The notes: generated from the sequence alone by a model not told the origin. A stretch of 64,000 nt of DNA from Bradyrhizobium sp. B097 (GCF_038957035.1 NZ_CP152412.1:6940501-7004500); one strand, 5' to 3'. Counted from the first letter of the stretch, positions 33,907 through 44,461 are shown. Translations and numbers: made by a program.

Positions 33907-35141
33907 CTAGCCTATTTGTTCCTCTGCTCCCCAGACCCATTGAATGGGTATCGGGCATGCTGTGCGCTCGGCTCTCTCTGCCCTTCTTCACTCACGATCT
34001 TCCCTCCCAATTCTTGAGCGAATGGAGGTGGAGATGTACAGCCGCCGCGAATATCTGTGCTCTGCAAGTGGGGTCTCTCAGGATGACATTGGGGATGTGA
34101 CCGCGCGAGAGCTTTGAACGGAGTTTGAGGTGAGAATAGCCAGTGTTGGGCCAACCTTAGCGTCTGCGACGACTTGGCCATCGGCTGACGTTGCAGGACT
34201 TCGCTGCACTTGATAGGGGCAGCCATTGGGTCATCTCGAATTCGAGCACGTGACCGGGTCGTTAGGGAATTCTCAACGCCCCGCCGCTTTGAAGTGAGCA
34301 GCTCCGAACGCCGCGTCCACAAGCTGAGTGCGAAACGGAATGAACAGCCGACCAAAGACCATCAGCTTGTTCGTTTCGGTCTGCTGAAGCGACCGCAACT
34401 GGATCGCTGCGCCGCCAGACCACGCAAAGGGACGCTCCCAAGATCAAGCGGTGCACCCCGCCCCCTTTGTCAGCCGGATAGCCCAAAGGCCCTTCGGGTC
34501 CGGAGGCGGCTTTCCCGAATTCCTGAACGACACCTGCTGGCGGCGGTCGCTGTGCCACTTCCTCTGCGACTTTCAACACCTCTTCAGCCGGGATGTGCAC
34601 CTCCTCGTCCTAATTCGAACGGATCGACTTCGGCATTCATTAGATTCACTCGCCATGACGGTCTCTGCTTTCAGTAGCGAGAAACAGCAAGGGCCGTGCC
34701 AGCACTCCCATCTTGCACTTAGCGCTTGATTGCGTTTTGAAGGAGTTGGCGGTGCAAATGGACGCGCGGCGGCACGAATCTCACAGGTGTTGTGAGCCGT
34801 GTTGGCAACCAGACAACGATCAAGAGCCGGGCAGCCGTGTAATTCTCACGGATCTAGGCCCCGGTTGAGCCAAGCTCTGGCTCAAGGACTACGGGACTGG
34901 AGCTATCACCGATTTTCCATGACCGCCTAAGCGTTCAGACGATGGCAATGCTGAGCTACTTGCCAAAGAAGCCACGTTTGGAACTCCGATTGCGATCGGA
35001 GCGAACCGCGAGACTTGCCCCACAGCGACGCTTTGAGCTTCGCTGCCGCCCAGCACGAGGACCAGGGCATGAGCGCAGGCCGCTTTGCGGAAATCGGGAT
35101 CGCGGTCCGGTGATCATAGCGGATATGCGCCATCTCTGAAA
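33907..35141. other. Long stretch without an intact gene
   Basis: 1.2 kb. The most protein-like piece is on the minus strand near 34630 to 34480 (VHIPAEEVLKVAEEVAQRPPP and VVQEFGKAASGPEGPLGYPA), but it is open only briefly and no family is recognised. No repeats, RNA genes or tts boxes were found. Probably decayed accessory DNA. Confidence 0.35.
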
Positions 35142-35330
35142 TCACGACGACCGGGTCGGCGCCCCCGGGGCCGGCAGATCAGCGCGATCTTGACCGGGTT
35201 TTTCTGGCGCTCCGACGCGTCGCTCGTAGTGAGCGGCCAGCTGTAACAGGCGCTTCTTGATGAACGGGTCAGCTTGCTCTGCAAGTGCCCGCACCGTCCG
35301 CGCCCTCTCTCTACAAAACTCGTCGTCCAT
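35142..35330 (-). CDS. Small conserved Bradyrhizobium-type hypothetical protein
   Basis: 62 residues beginning MDDEFCRERARTVRALAEQA and continuing DPFIKKRLLQLAAHYERR. Short proteins of this form (MDD.FCRERA..VR.LA..ADPF.K.RLL.LA..Y) occur in many copies in Bradyrhizobium genomes; the function is unknown. Two helices are predicted by eye. It supports the host assignment of the window. Confidence 0.6.
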   Translation of the reverse strand: MDDEFCRERARTVRALAEQADPFIKKRLLQLAAHYERRVGAPEKPGQDRADLPAPGAPTRSS

Positions 35331-35813
35331 GGCATCCCGGCGAAATCTCAGCGGGATAGTGCAGTTATGCGGTCGGACTGCGTGTGACGTAGGTTACATT
35401 GCGTAGTATTTTCCCGGCAATTCCCCGGCGCTTTGGAAGCAAGCGCCCGTGTCGCTCAGTGTCAAACGGGCCCCCGGCCATGCGCCTTTTCGCCGGACAA
35501 CATTGCACGAGTAGGCCTTTTCGGCCGAACGATAAGGATGAAGCGGTCAGGAAGGGATGATGGCGGGCCTGCCTTCAATGCTGCGCCACCCTCTGCCTTG
35601 TCCCGCACGACAGGTGACCAGACCTGATCACGGCATTATCCAGCGATGGATTGCGCGCAAGCTTTTGCCTGTCGGAAAGGACAGTCATGTCCGGCCCATC
35701 AATAATTCATGCAAATTTGATCGATGCTGCGCGAGAACAATTGCATGTCAACTCGCGATTGGAGTGCCGCGCGCACCTCGAGCTGAGACCGAATGAGAAT
35801 TGGCGACGCTGCT
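35331..35813. other. Stretch without a recognised gene
   Basis: 483 bases with only short unsupported frames. Nothing recognisable on either strand. Confidence 0.45.
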
Positions 35814-36272
35814 TCATGCTGTACGCTGATTAGATCGGCCTTTCCCGCGGCGACGCCGCGGCCTCTGACGGCGACTTCGCGGAGGATCAAGTGATTTTGT
35901 CGCATCCGTTACCGGTTGCGCCGTGGGCTCGTTGGATGGCGGATCGATGTTTGATCGAGGTGGCTCTCTTCGAACGGCCGCGGCCTTTTCGAGCGCAGAG
36001 AGGAATTGCCGCCCCTCTTCCGTGATTTCCCAGCCAAGAGCATCCCGAAACACGAACTTGGCCGAGAAGATATTCAGGTCGGGCACGTGTTCGGCCAGCC
36101 GCTTCATGCGATCGGTCCAGTCACGGCCGCTATTCATCAGGATTTCAACGGCGTGCCTTATGTCGGTAACGGAGGCCCGCCCGGCAGGTTGGCCGGCCAG
36201 CACTTTCAGGACGGTCAGCTGGAAGGACACTTCCACCTCTCCGGTGGGCCGGGTGTACAGTTTCCGGTGCAA
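35814..36272 (-). CDS. Conserved hypothetical protein, winged-helix-like
   Basis: 152 residues. The first two thirds (FQLTVLKVLAGQPAGRASVT, DIRHAVEILMNSGRDWTDR, GWEITEEGRQFLSALEKA) have the helix pattern of a small winged-helix domain like the N-domain of Mrr-type or transcription proteins; the tail is basic and disordered (PPRSRRQRPRRRRGKGRSN), suggesting nucleic-acid binding. Similar proteins are, as far as I recall, common in Bradyrhizobium with no assigned role. Isolated, with no operon partner. Confidence 0.6.
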   Translation of the reverse strand: MHRKLYTRPTGEVEVSFQLTVLKVLAGQPAGRASVTDIRHAVEILMNSGRDWTDRMKRLAEHVPDLNIFSAKFVFRDALGWEITEEGRQFLSALEKAAAVRREPPRSNIDPPSNEPTAQPVTDATKSLDPPRSRRQRPRRRRGKGRSNQRTA

Positions 36273-36898
36273 TGGTTCAAGAATAGGGGCGCAACGTCAA
36301 TAACATGGCGCGGTTAACCTCAACTATATTGGCTAACCGTGAGCGTTGACGTTCCAGATCTACCTCGCCGCGCGGTATCAAGGTCAACGCGCGAGCTCGC
36401 TTGCCTCGAGACGTGAAAGGCCTCGGGCATCAGCGTAGCGGATATTGCCCTCCGGCCGCAGCGCCGCCGGCCAGTATGGTCCCAACCTGGCGGTACCCGA
36501 GTGCGCGCCCCCTCATCAGCGACAGCATCACTATTCGATCAGAAGCACCAGCCGACGGCATCGTTGCCTGCGCCGATCTTTGCGCGGCATGCACCTTAGC
36601 CTACGGGGTACGATACGATGAGCGTCCGGTTCGGACCGTTCTTAATCCACTGACAAAGGGGTAGCTCGCCATGCCCACAACACACCTCGCCGGAAAGGCC
36701 TTGGTTTCCTGCGGCGCAGGTCGAGCGGCGGTTCTAAGAGACTGCATTAAGCTGTTACCAGAGCCTGCTACACATCGTAGCGCTCAAAAGCAGAGAGTGG
36801 CAGGCAAAAGCGCCGCGCGCCCGCGACAGGCAAACCGAATGCGCGTGCAACCGCGAACCGGAATATGCAGATGGCCGATTTCCGAGAGCCGGATCGGA
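36273..36898. other. Stretch without a recognised gene
   Basis: About 630 bases. Open frames are short and lack family features. No clear regulatory element found. Confidence 0.4.
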
Positions 36899-37105
36899 TT
36901 AGCCAACCCGAAGATCTTCGGCTGACAACTTGCCCGAGCGACCAGCCTTCGGCTCGTAGCTTACCCGGGCTCCCTCTTCGAGAGTGGTGTAGCCAGCCTT
37001 TTCGACGGCGCTGATGTGCACGAAGACGTCGGGACCTCCATCCTCCGGCCTAATGAAGCCATACCCTTTGTTCGAATTGAACCATTTCACAATACCCATT
37101 GCCAC
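36899..37105 (-). CDS. Cold-shock protein, CspA family
   Basis: 68 residues, a complete CspA-type single-strand nucleic-acid chaperone. RNP1 is KGYGFI and RNP2 is VFVHIS, with the usual start [12 protein letters not shown] five-strand OB fold is expected; it melts mRNA structures in the cytoplasm during cold or stress. The ATG may be 37105 or 37099 (MAMGIV). The upstream 1.4 kb has no gene, and the long 5' leader typical of such genes could lie there. Confidence 0.95.
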   Translation of the reverse strand: MAMGIVKWFNSNKGYGFIRPEDGGPDVFVHISAVEKAGYTTLEEGARVSYEPKAGRSGKLSAEDLRVG

Positions 37106-38522
37106 GGCACCGTCTCCATAAACGAACGACTGTGATCTAACGAAAAAGTCTCGCAGCCATCAAGGTCGGCGGCAAGAGACCCACGGCCTGGCTGCAGACA
37201 TCTGACGTCCACGACGTCTTTTTGCCGCGAGGCTTACGCGAGCGCCGCTGGGTGCGGGCCGCAAGGCCTTAGCGTGGAGGATACTTCGCTTTGAGCGGTT
37301 TGGACGGTGTCCGGTCAACGCGGGTATCTGCTTCACCATCGATGTCGCTCGTCAGTCGCGGCGGTGTGTATCAGTCTTGGCGGTCGATGGGAGCAAGGGG
37401 CAGTCTGACAACAGACCAAAACGCTCAATTCCAGAACGAGAGCAAACGAGAAGAAGCGCCGCGATCGCATCGCACGCCATATGCGGCGACCTGCAATCTC
37501 CTTTGGTCGGTTAAGCGCGCTCTCGATGCGCCTGCGCAGCTTATCGAGAAGCCCTTGAGGCTGAACCTCTGCCTTTTGGCAGGGTGGCGTGGAATGGACG
37601 GCTAAGCCCGCGCTCGATTACTTCTCATGCAAGGCGCGCTCCTCTGATCGATGAGCGACATATTCGGTGAACTGTGCATTGCCTCTCTAGCAACGTTCAT
37701 CAATAGTGGGCCGTAGCCAAGCGATTTGCTCCCCGCGCAAAACGGGAGCCGGCACGACGAATGGGCGATCGCGCCTGCCAGTTCATCGGGACGTTGTGGG
37801 AAGCCGGCCGGCCACGCTCGAAACCGAAAAGGTCGCTACGCGAAACAGCCGAAGCCCCGCGTTTGACCGCGATTGCATGGACCACTTCAAGGAGCTCGTC
37901 GTCGTTCCCGATCGCGCAGCCTTCCTCGATCGTCCGGATCTCCACGTCGGAATGGCCGTACTAGCGTGCGTGTCCTTCATAGGGTCGTATTTCGCGAACG
38001 ACATCGAAGGGGACGAGATTTCCATCGATAAGGAAGGCCATGCGGGCTGGCTTGGGCAGCGCCAAGCCTTGCCGCGAGCTGTTCCGCAACGGTTCTGGCA
38101 CCCCGCGGCAATACGGTAACTCGCCGCTTCCGGTGCCCAAGATCAACGAACAGCCGCGACCAATATAGCTCGCCACTTTCAGTTGCCGGGGCTTACTGGC
38201 ACCAACAAGCGGTTGGCCTGCGCAAGTCCGAAACCAGACAAAGTCTACACAGACATGGTGCGAACCATCGGCTATTTCCTGGCACGAAGCATGCAGACGC
38301 TCGACATGCCTGGGGCGCCCTCCCTTGGGCATCGCTTCGAGGCCGTGGCTGGCCACCGAGGTTAGCGGCGCGTGACATAGACGAGGGACGGCGCCTGCTC
38401 CTGCGGACACCGGCAGGTACCTGCGTCACGTCGCCGCTAACTTTCATCTCTGGCGAATGGCAAATTCGGCGGTTGGCGTTTTAGAATCGACGCGTCGATA
38501 AGTACGGACGGGGCGCGGGCTT
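37106..38522. other. Long stretch of decayed coding DNA
   Basis: 1.4 kb with no intact gene. On the minus strand pieces such as MAFLIDGNLVPFDVVREIRP and EIRTIEEGCAIGNDDELLEV lie close together (about 38040 to 37860) separated by a stop, as if one protein had been broken; the family is not recognised. Confidence 0.35.
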
Positions 38523-39302
38523 GTGAAGAAAACGATTGCAAGACGACTGCTTCGGTTCTGCCTCGGCCTGTTGATGATCTGCGTTGCTGAGGCCGTCACG
38601 AGCAAAGGCGTTTGTGCCGACCACATCCCCATAGTCGACAAGGTCAAATCAACATGGCGAGCGCAAGACGGCGAGAGCGTAGAACAAATTATCTCGAAGG
38701 TCGCGAAGGTCGCACACTTCGTCCGTCGAACGTGGGGAGTGGCGAGAGGAATAGATCGAATTGAATATGTCTTCCTTTCTTGGACCAGGCACCGCGACCA
38801 CAGATCACTCGAAGAGTGCGTCATCACCTGGAACGTTTCGGCCGAGGGAACGATTAAGATTGCGTCGACACATGCGAAGCCGATGGAATTGGGCTGGCGG
38901 GCCTTCGCGTTCTCATTGATTGCTGGTGAAGTCACTGACGGCGAAAAGAACGTGAACCTTCGCTTTCTGCATGATCCGACCAATTTCAACTTCGTGACGA
39001 CCGCGCAAGGCAAGCTGGGCAACCTTCTCACGCGCGGCCGTTGCATGATCGTTGAGCCTGTTAGCGTGGATTACTTGCCGAAGCTGGATGAAAATCAGAC
39101 CACGAAAGGTGATCTGTGGCGCGTTCTACTTTTGGTGAACTGCAATATTCCAGGGCCCCGTTATTTTACCCGCAAAGGGGGCATCACTCTCGAGATTCGC
39201 GAAGGACAAGAGTGGGAACCGCAATCCTTCTTTGCCCGGCGTATTGCGACATTTCCCCCAGGGCTCTTGATCACGTGGAACCAGAGGAACGGGACGCGCT
39301 AG
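38523..39302 (+). CDS. Secreted hypothetical protein
   Basis: 259 residues starting with a signal peptide (MKKTIARRLLRFCLGLLMIC to CAD). The mature part (RTWGVARGIDRIEYVFLSW, ITWNVSAEGTIKIASTHAK, EVTDGEKNVNLRFLHDPTNF) looks like a compact mixed fold but matches no family I know. The gene at 39326 follows closely, and may overlap it if it starts at the GTG at 39275, so the two are probably co-transcribed. Periplasmic or exported location is inferred from the signal peptide only. Confidence 0.55.
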   Translation: MKKTIARRLLRFCLGLLMICVAEAVTSKGVCADHIPIVDKVKSTWRAQDGESVEQIISKVAKVAHFVRRTWGVARGIDRIEYVFLSWTRHRDHRSLEECVITWNVSAEGTIKIASTHAKPMELGWRAFAFSLIAGEVTDGEKNVNLRFLHDPTNFNFVTTAQGKLGNLLTRGRCMIVEPVSVDYLPKLDENQTTKGDLWRVLLLVNCNIPGPRYFTRKGGITLEIREGQEWEPQSFFARRIATFPPGLLITWNQRNGTR

Positions 39303-39325
39303 AGAGGGCGCGTAGGCCTCGGCAG

Positions 39326-40081
39326 ATGAATGCAGAGAACAATTTCGCGGCGCGGCTCATTGACGCCGGTCGCCTCGCAGCAATAGCACGTACAAGCGGT
39401 GTGAAAGCTGACGTCTCCTATTACGTCAATGAGGCGCTCAAGGAGCTTTGGCGAACCGGGTCGCCCGAAGAGGCAAGGAGGATCGCTCAGCGCTGGGTCT
39501 TGTGGGACGCAGAGGGGAGGCCGTGGCCGCGCATACCCCCGCTTGAAAACGTGGTTTTATTCCACCGCGCCGGCACGGCAGAGATGTCGACTGTGAAGCA
39601 GCCGGTGACGCCATTGCATGCAATCCGGGCTTGGTTCGAAAGACAGGACGAAGAGGTCCGATGCGAGATCGCTGGCATGGCGGCGCTTCTGGTCTTCGAA
39701 GGCGGTGGTCTTCTCGAACTCAGCAGCAGAGAGTGGTGTGACTATCTCCTGAGGTGGCTGAGCGAGGCGAAATTGCCAACCCATACGGTCATCGGCCGCG
39801 CTATGATGTTCCGAACTTGCTTTGAGTACTTCACGGAGGGCAGGTTCACTGAGTCCGGGTGGACGCGGTCCGAAGCGGCCGCTCTTAAGATTCTCGAAGA
39901 TGCCAAGCGCGCCCCAAACTCGGAAGCCGCGCGCTTTGCACCGGTTGCCAAAAAAATGCTTGATACCTTGCCCGATCGAAAAAGCCGATGGATGGAACTG
40001 CGGAAGTCCTGGAAAGAACTGGCCGATGGCAACCTCACAGCCCGCGCTCTCAGGATTTGGAGCGTCTCGCAGATAGAATAG
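39326..40081 (+). CDS. Hypothetical protein with a relic paralog elsewhere in the window
   Basis: About 251 residues from ATG 39326; a GTG at 39275 would overlap the previous gene and is also possible. Helical, charged protein (NFAARLIDAGRLAAIARTSG, EEVRCEIAGMAALLVFEGGG, MLDTLPDRKSRWMELRKSW). No known domain. A decayed copy of its C-terminal region lies at about 12043 to 12110, showing that the gene family has been duplicated within the island. It may form a two-gene unit with the secreted protein upstream. Confidence 0.55.
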   Translation: MNAENNFAARLIDAGRLAAIARTSGVKADVSYYVNEALKELWRTGSPEEARRIAQRWVLWDAEGRPWPRIPPLENVVLFHRAGTAEMSTVKQPVTPLHAIRAWFERQDEEVRCEIAGMAALLVFEGGGLLELSSREWCDYLLRWLSEAKLPTHTVIGRAMMFRTCFEYFTEGRFTESGWTRSEAAALKILEDAKRAPNSEAARFAPVAKKMLDTLPDRKSRWMELRKSWKELADGNLTARALRIWSVSQIE

Positions 40082-40301
40082 GAAGGCTCGCAGGTTTTGA
40101 CGTGTTCTTCGTGTTTCTCGCCAATCCGCGATGTGGCTCGCGAGAATAAGTCGCGAAGAGCTCGCAGCCTTTGCCAGCAACCGGTCATCCCTGCCGCAGC
40201 GGCTGAAAGGACGATGGCCGATTTCTCCCACTAGTGAATGAGGACAGCCCCCAAATCTGCTGCGGATGTGCTGAATAGACTCCGCGGCCCTATAGCCGCT
40301 A

Positions 40302-41255
40302 TCATTGGAGGACGGCCGGCAGCCGAGCGAGCGCTGCCTCTAGCTTGCCTTTGGCGGCTTCGGTCTCGGCGAACCGCTCGCGCGTATCCTCAACGACCTG
40401 TTCCGGGGCACGAGCGACAAAGTCCGGATTGCCGAGCTTCTTGGAAAGCTTGTCGGCCTCCACGCCCAGGCTCGCCAGCTCCTTAGCGAGGCGCGCACGC
40501 TCTGCCGTCAGCTCTATGAATTCCGCGACCGGGAGCGCCAGCGTGGCGCCGGCGATCACATAGGAAATCGCTCCCGCGGGCACCGCTCTGACGAACCGCA
40601 CTTCGGAGACGCGGAGCAGCTGCGCGATGAGCGGCGCGCTGGCCTTCATCGCCTTGCGTTGCGTCTCGGAGGCCTCGACGACCAGAAGCGGCGGACGCGC
40701 TGAGGTAGGGACATTCAGCTCCTGGCGCACTGATCGGCCTTCTGAAATGGCGTCGATGATCAGCCCGATTTCGGCATCGGCAGCCCGATCGATCAGGCTC
40801 TCCGCAAGCTGGGGCCAGGCTGCGGTCATGAGAAAGCCCTGGTGCTCGCGCGGCGCGCCAAGATCGCTCGTCTGGGCCCAAAGCTCCTCAGTCAGGAAAG
40901 GCATGACCGGATGCAACAGTTTGAAGGTGACGTCCAACACCCAAGCGGTGACCGCGCGGGTCTCGTCGCGCGCTGCAATGTCTGCACCGCTCAGCGTCGG
41001 CTTGATCAGCTCGATGTACCAGTCGCAGAACACATTCCAGATGAAGCGGTAAAGCACGTCCGCAGCCTCACCGAAGCTGCACTCCGCTAGCGCGTCGGTC
41101 ACGGCTTTCGCCGTATGGACCGTCTCGCCAACAATCCAGCGGTTCAGCGGCATCGTCGCCCGATCCGGCGAAAATCCCGCTTCGCGCGCGCAGCCGTTCA
41201 ACTGGGCGAAACTGGCAGCTAAGTTCTCGGTCGCGGAGATCACCGCGTTCATCAA
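40302..41255 (-). pseudogene. valS: Valyl-tRNA synthetase, C-terminal part only
   Basis: 317 residues in one undamaged frame. NRWIVGETVHTAKAVTDALA, DVLYRFIWNVFCDWYIELIK and LLHPVMPFLTEELWAQTSDL are the anticodon-binding domain of ValS; the final 70 residues (AERARLAKELASLGVEADKL and later) are the C-terminal coiled-coil tRNA-binding arm. The catalytic Rossmann and editing domains, about two thirds of the normal 900 to 950 residues, are absent, and the first 25 residues replace the expected sequence. As a fragment it cannot charge tRNA. The intact reading frame is notable for a leftover and may mean recent acquisition or some retained tRNA-binding role. Confidence 0.85.
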
Positions 41256-41260
41256 GGAAT

Positions 41261-41650
41261 CTATGGCTTTACGCCAAGGTTGACCTTACGCATGTCCATC
41301 TTGGCCGTGAGGCTCGGATTAACGGTCGCGTAGTCGCCAAACATCGGCGACCGCATCCCCATCGGCAGCTTGGCAAGGAGCTGCACGTAGAACGTCCAGT
41401 CGTGCCGCTCGATATAGCCGACCGGCGCCGAGACAGTAGCCTGCGAGTTCGGGAAGGCGCAACCGGCCAGGATGAAATTCCGGTAGGCCGAGAGGTTGGG
41501 GATCTTACCGAGCGCAAAGGCCAGCGACGCCGCGAACGCGGTGTACGGCACGTAACTGGGCGTGCCGAGATCGATGATCAGGTCGGTCTCTGCCGCCGTC
41601 ACGTTGAGGCTCACCTTCCGCGGCAGCGACGTGGTGGCGATACTGGAAAG
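41261..41650 (-). pseudogene. Beta-family (T4 beta-like) protein fragment
   Basis: About 130 residues: GTPSYVPYTAFAASLAFALG, NSQATVSAPVGYIERHDWTF and MGMRSPMFGDYATVNPSL resemble the phage T4-type beta protein family (PF14350), whose C-terminal part has W..Y..L...R.P.FGDY. The first half of the protein is replaced by IS3 sequence and the C-terminus may be cut as well. Found in accessory regions next to defence genes; function unclear. Confidence 0.5.
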
Positions 41651-41665
41651 GGCGAAGTGGGATTC

Positions 41666-41975
41666 CCGGCAACGATCCGCGTCGATCAAGGCAGCGAGTT
41701 CGTGTCGCGCGATCTCGACCTGTGGGCCTACTAGCGCGGTGTCACGCTGGACTTCTCCAGGCCCGGCGAGCCGACCGGCAACGCGTTTATCGAGGCCTTC
41801 AACGGCCGCTTCCGGGCCGAATGCCTCAACGCCCACTGGTTCCTATCCCTTGCGGATGCCCAGGAAAAGTGGAGACTTGGCGCAGATATTATAACGAAGA
41901 ACGGCCCCATGGGGCGATCGGCAATCGACCGCCGATTTTGCTGCAAAACCACGTCGGCGTACCCAGCCCGCCAAC
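41666..41975 (+). pseudogene. IS3-family OrfB, C-terminal remnant
   Basis: IRVDQGSEFVSRDLDLWAY, then after an in-frame TAG GVTLDFSRPGEPTGNAFIEA and FNGRFRAECLNAHWFLSLAD, then after a frameshift WRRYYNEERPHGAIGNRPP: the DDE core and end of an IS3 (IS407-like) transposase. The catalytic second Asp (VDQGSEF) and Glu (FIEAFNG) survive, but stop and frameshift inactivate it. It cuts off the N-terminal half of the beta-family gene. Confidence 0.85.
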
Positions 41976-42106
41976 GTGACAGAGGCGCAGAGCTCTACAT
42001 TCGCACTCACAACGCCCTTTATGTGGACCGCTACTGCTCGCTCCATCCCCCAGAAACTCGCACGACTTTGTCAGCAGTTTCCGGGACAGAACACTAGGCT
42101 ATCTAT

Positions 42107-43012
42107 TCACTCGCTCGTCCTGTACGGATTCGTTTCGCTTGCGGTCCGATAGTCATCCAGATTGCAGCCCAGAAACAATACCTCGGTCTCCTGGGTTGGT
42201 GTTCTGCTCGCCCACGTTCGAGGGCTTGGCTCTGCGAAGTTAGATGTGGGCTCATACCGGCTGACAATCTCTGATGCACGCTCATGGTGATTGGCGATTT
42301 TTTCGGGCGTCCAGACGAAAATCCTCGGAACCGTGTAGGTGTGCAGTTCATTCGCGTTTTCTGCGATCATCCGCGCGCCGTGATCGGGGGACACACGCAC
42401 ACGTGAGGCATCCTCAGCCAATGACACAAAAGGAGAATACGTGTCCCCCATCATGTGCTCTACAGCTGTGCTCGCCTGACGGAGCTCATAACGCGCCGAA
42501 AGACGCTCGAGGGAGGGGTCGGAGCGCAAACGCGCCCTGGAACGCACATGGTCCATGGCGGTCAGGGTGAACAACACGCGCGGCTTGCAATGGCTGGCCT
42601 CGCTCTGAAAGCGGTGCAGCGTTAGATACGACGATGCCTGCGCCTCGTTGAAAATGCGGTCGCTATCGACGGTGTTGACGAAAGATCCAGTCGGTCTTGA
42701 CCACTGTGTTGTTCGCTGCTGAGCTTGGCTGATCTCGTTCCTAAGCGCTCCAAGATTCGCACCGGCCAGCGTCGCGGAAAGCAGGGCGCGTCCGCTGACA
42801 AAGGATGAGGCCGGGCATCGTTCCCTCGCCTGGATCGTGGTGCCACTCGTCACCGTTGAGGGTGATTCCGTTTCAAGCAAATCTGATGTGCTGCGGGTTG
42901 GCTCGGTCTCTGTAAGCCGCTGCTCGAACTCTGCTTGCCCCGTCTGCTCTTGTTGCGGCTCGACGTAGCATGTTTGGGCTGCCGAGGAGGTAACATTATT
43001 AAGCGGCTCCAT
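42107..43012 (-). CDS. Type III effector with possible ADP-ribosyltransferase fold
   Basis: 301 residues under a tts box 98 bp upstream, so a predicted TtsI-controlled type III effector. Residues 1 to 100 are polar and disordered (secretion/chaperone region). From about residue 105 a folded domain follows: SDRIFNEAQASSYLTLHRF, DTYSPFVSLAEDASRV and, near the end, TPTQETEVLFLGCNLDDY. The last has an E-x-E pair before a hydrophobic strand, and SPFVSL could be the S-x-S-type element, as in R-S-E ADP-ribosyltransferase toxins. This is a suggestion from pattern only; no named Nop family is recognised with certainty. No other gene lies in the same transcription unit. Confidence 0.65.
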   Translation of the reverse strand: MEPLNNVTSSAAQTCYVEPQQEQTGQAEFEQRLTETEPTRSTSDLLETESPSTVTSGTTIQARERCPASSFVSGRALLSATLAGANLGALRNEISQAQQRTTQWSRPTGSFVNTVDSDRIFNEAQASSYLTLHRFQSEASHCKPRVLFTLTAMDHVRSRARLRSDPSLERLSARYELRQASTAVEHMMGDTYSPFVSLAEDASRVRVSPDHGARMIAENANELHTYTVPRIFVWTPEKIANHHERASEIVSRYEPTSNFAEPSPRTWASRTPTQETEVLFLGCNLDDYRTASETNPYRTSE

Positions 43013-43109
43013 TGTTCAGTGGCTCCATTCCTTCTTGGCTTTGCAGATCATCTCAACGGCGCGGGTCTGTCGGTCTAGACTAGATATCCACACCTCTTGC
43101 TATCAGGGT

Positions 43110-43128
43110 AAGCTTTCGAGAAGCTGAC
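43110..43128 (-). promoter_or_regulatory. tts box for effector at 42107
   Basis: Minus-strand GTCAGCTTCTCGAAAGCTT is a near-consensus tts box, 98 bp upstream of the effector ATG at 43012. The surrounding 43013 to 43429 stretch contains no other recognisable gene. Confidence 0.88.
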
Positions 43129-43429
43129 CACCTCAGAAAGGTCGAGGTGCCCGCTGGCCGTCGATGGCGACCGCCTGATAGTACCGGAGGTATGTTGTCG
43201 AAGGCCTCCACCTCATCAGCCCTCGGCGGGGCGGGACTTCGCTCCGGCGCGGTGACTTTCAGGGGGCGTGCTTTCGATGAGGAACCGTTCGTCCCTACTC
43301 ATTGAGTCCTTACCGATTAGGGGTGGCGTGTGATGGAAAACGAGAGTCCCTCAGGTCGGAGCTTTTCTGGCGGACGGTAGAGGCGACCATTGAAGCCGGC
43401 GCACTATCCGAACTGGGTAGATAAATTTC

Positions 43430-44461
43430 GTGGCCTGCCTGCGAACCCATTTCGGGCTGGAGAGCAAGGATGGCATTGTGACCACGGAGCGCGGCCAGAC
43501 GCGACTTCAAAAGTTCCCAATCGGTATCGATCCCAAGCAGATCGCGGAGTATCTTGCGGCAGACCTCTCTCCCGCAGAGCAAGAAAAAATCTCCTCATTA
43601 TTGCAAAACTTCGAGGGCGCCAAGTTTGCGATCGGCGTAGACCGGCTCGACTACACGAAGGGTATCGACAAACGGGTCGAAGCATTCAATCAGCTCTTAA
43701 CGACCGAGCCGCACAGCATCTCGCTGTTGCAGATCGCACCGTCCTCACGCGCCGAGGTCGAAGAATACCAGAAATATAAAGACGACGTGGAGAACGCGAT
43801 CAACCACGTCAATAACGAGCATGGCACAGACGAGTGGAGGCCGATCCACTACAAGAATGACTCGTTCAGCCAGGCTGCACTCGCGCGTCTTTACCGCGCC
43901 GCCCATGTTGGCGGCGTAACACCGTTGCGCGACGGCATGAACCTGGTGGCGAAAGAATATGTTGCTGCACAGAATCCAAAGGATCTCAGTGTGCTCGTAC
44001 TGTCCAAGTTTGCCGGTGCGGCTGAAGATTTCAACGAGGACGAGGCGCTGCTGGTGGATCCAAACCACCCCGAAGAGATCGCGGCCGCTATTTCGAAGGC
44101 GGCCAACATGCCACTTGAGGAGCGTGTCCGGCGCTGGCGGTCGATGATGGGCAAGCTTGAATCCTATACCATTCACGACTGGTCGGCGGACTACGTCCGG
44201 GAGCTGGACAAAAGCCGTGTCACGGTTCCGGCTGATCAGTTCCACCATCTCGGTCTCGGCTGGACCAACGAGGCTCAAATGCCGCTGTACCAGAACTATG
44301 CCGAGGCTCTCACCGCCTACAACGAGATCGACCCCGCGGATGCCACTTTGAAGGAGGCTGCCTATTTAGACGTGAAGTCGGCCTTTGAGGCGTTGGCGGC
44401 CCCTCTGAAACATACACAGGACAGACTCTGGGATCTGACGGCGCCGAGTCTCGCTCGATAG
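43430..44461 (+). pseudogene. otsA: Trehalose-6-phosphate synthase, N-terminally truncated
   Basis: 343 codons covering the C-terminal two thirds of OtsA (GT20): KFPIGIDPKQIAEYLAADL, GVDRLDYTKGIDKRVEAFNQ, LYRAAHVGGVTPLRDGMNLV and LVLSKFAGAAEDF, including the UDP-glucose-binding region. The first 200 or so residues with the glucose-6-phosphate site and the N-terminal Rossmann domain are missing; a GTG lies at the break but the product would not be catalytic. Trehalose synthesis in rhizobia aids desiccation and osmotic tolerance; a full copy would have to be elsewhere. Confidence 0.88.
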
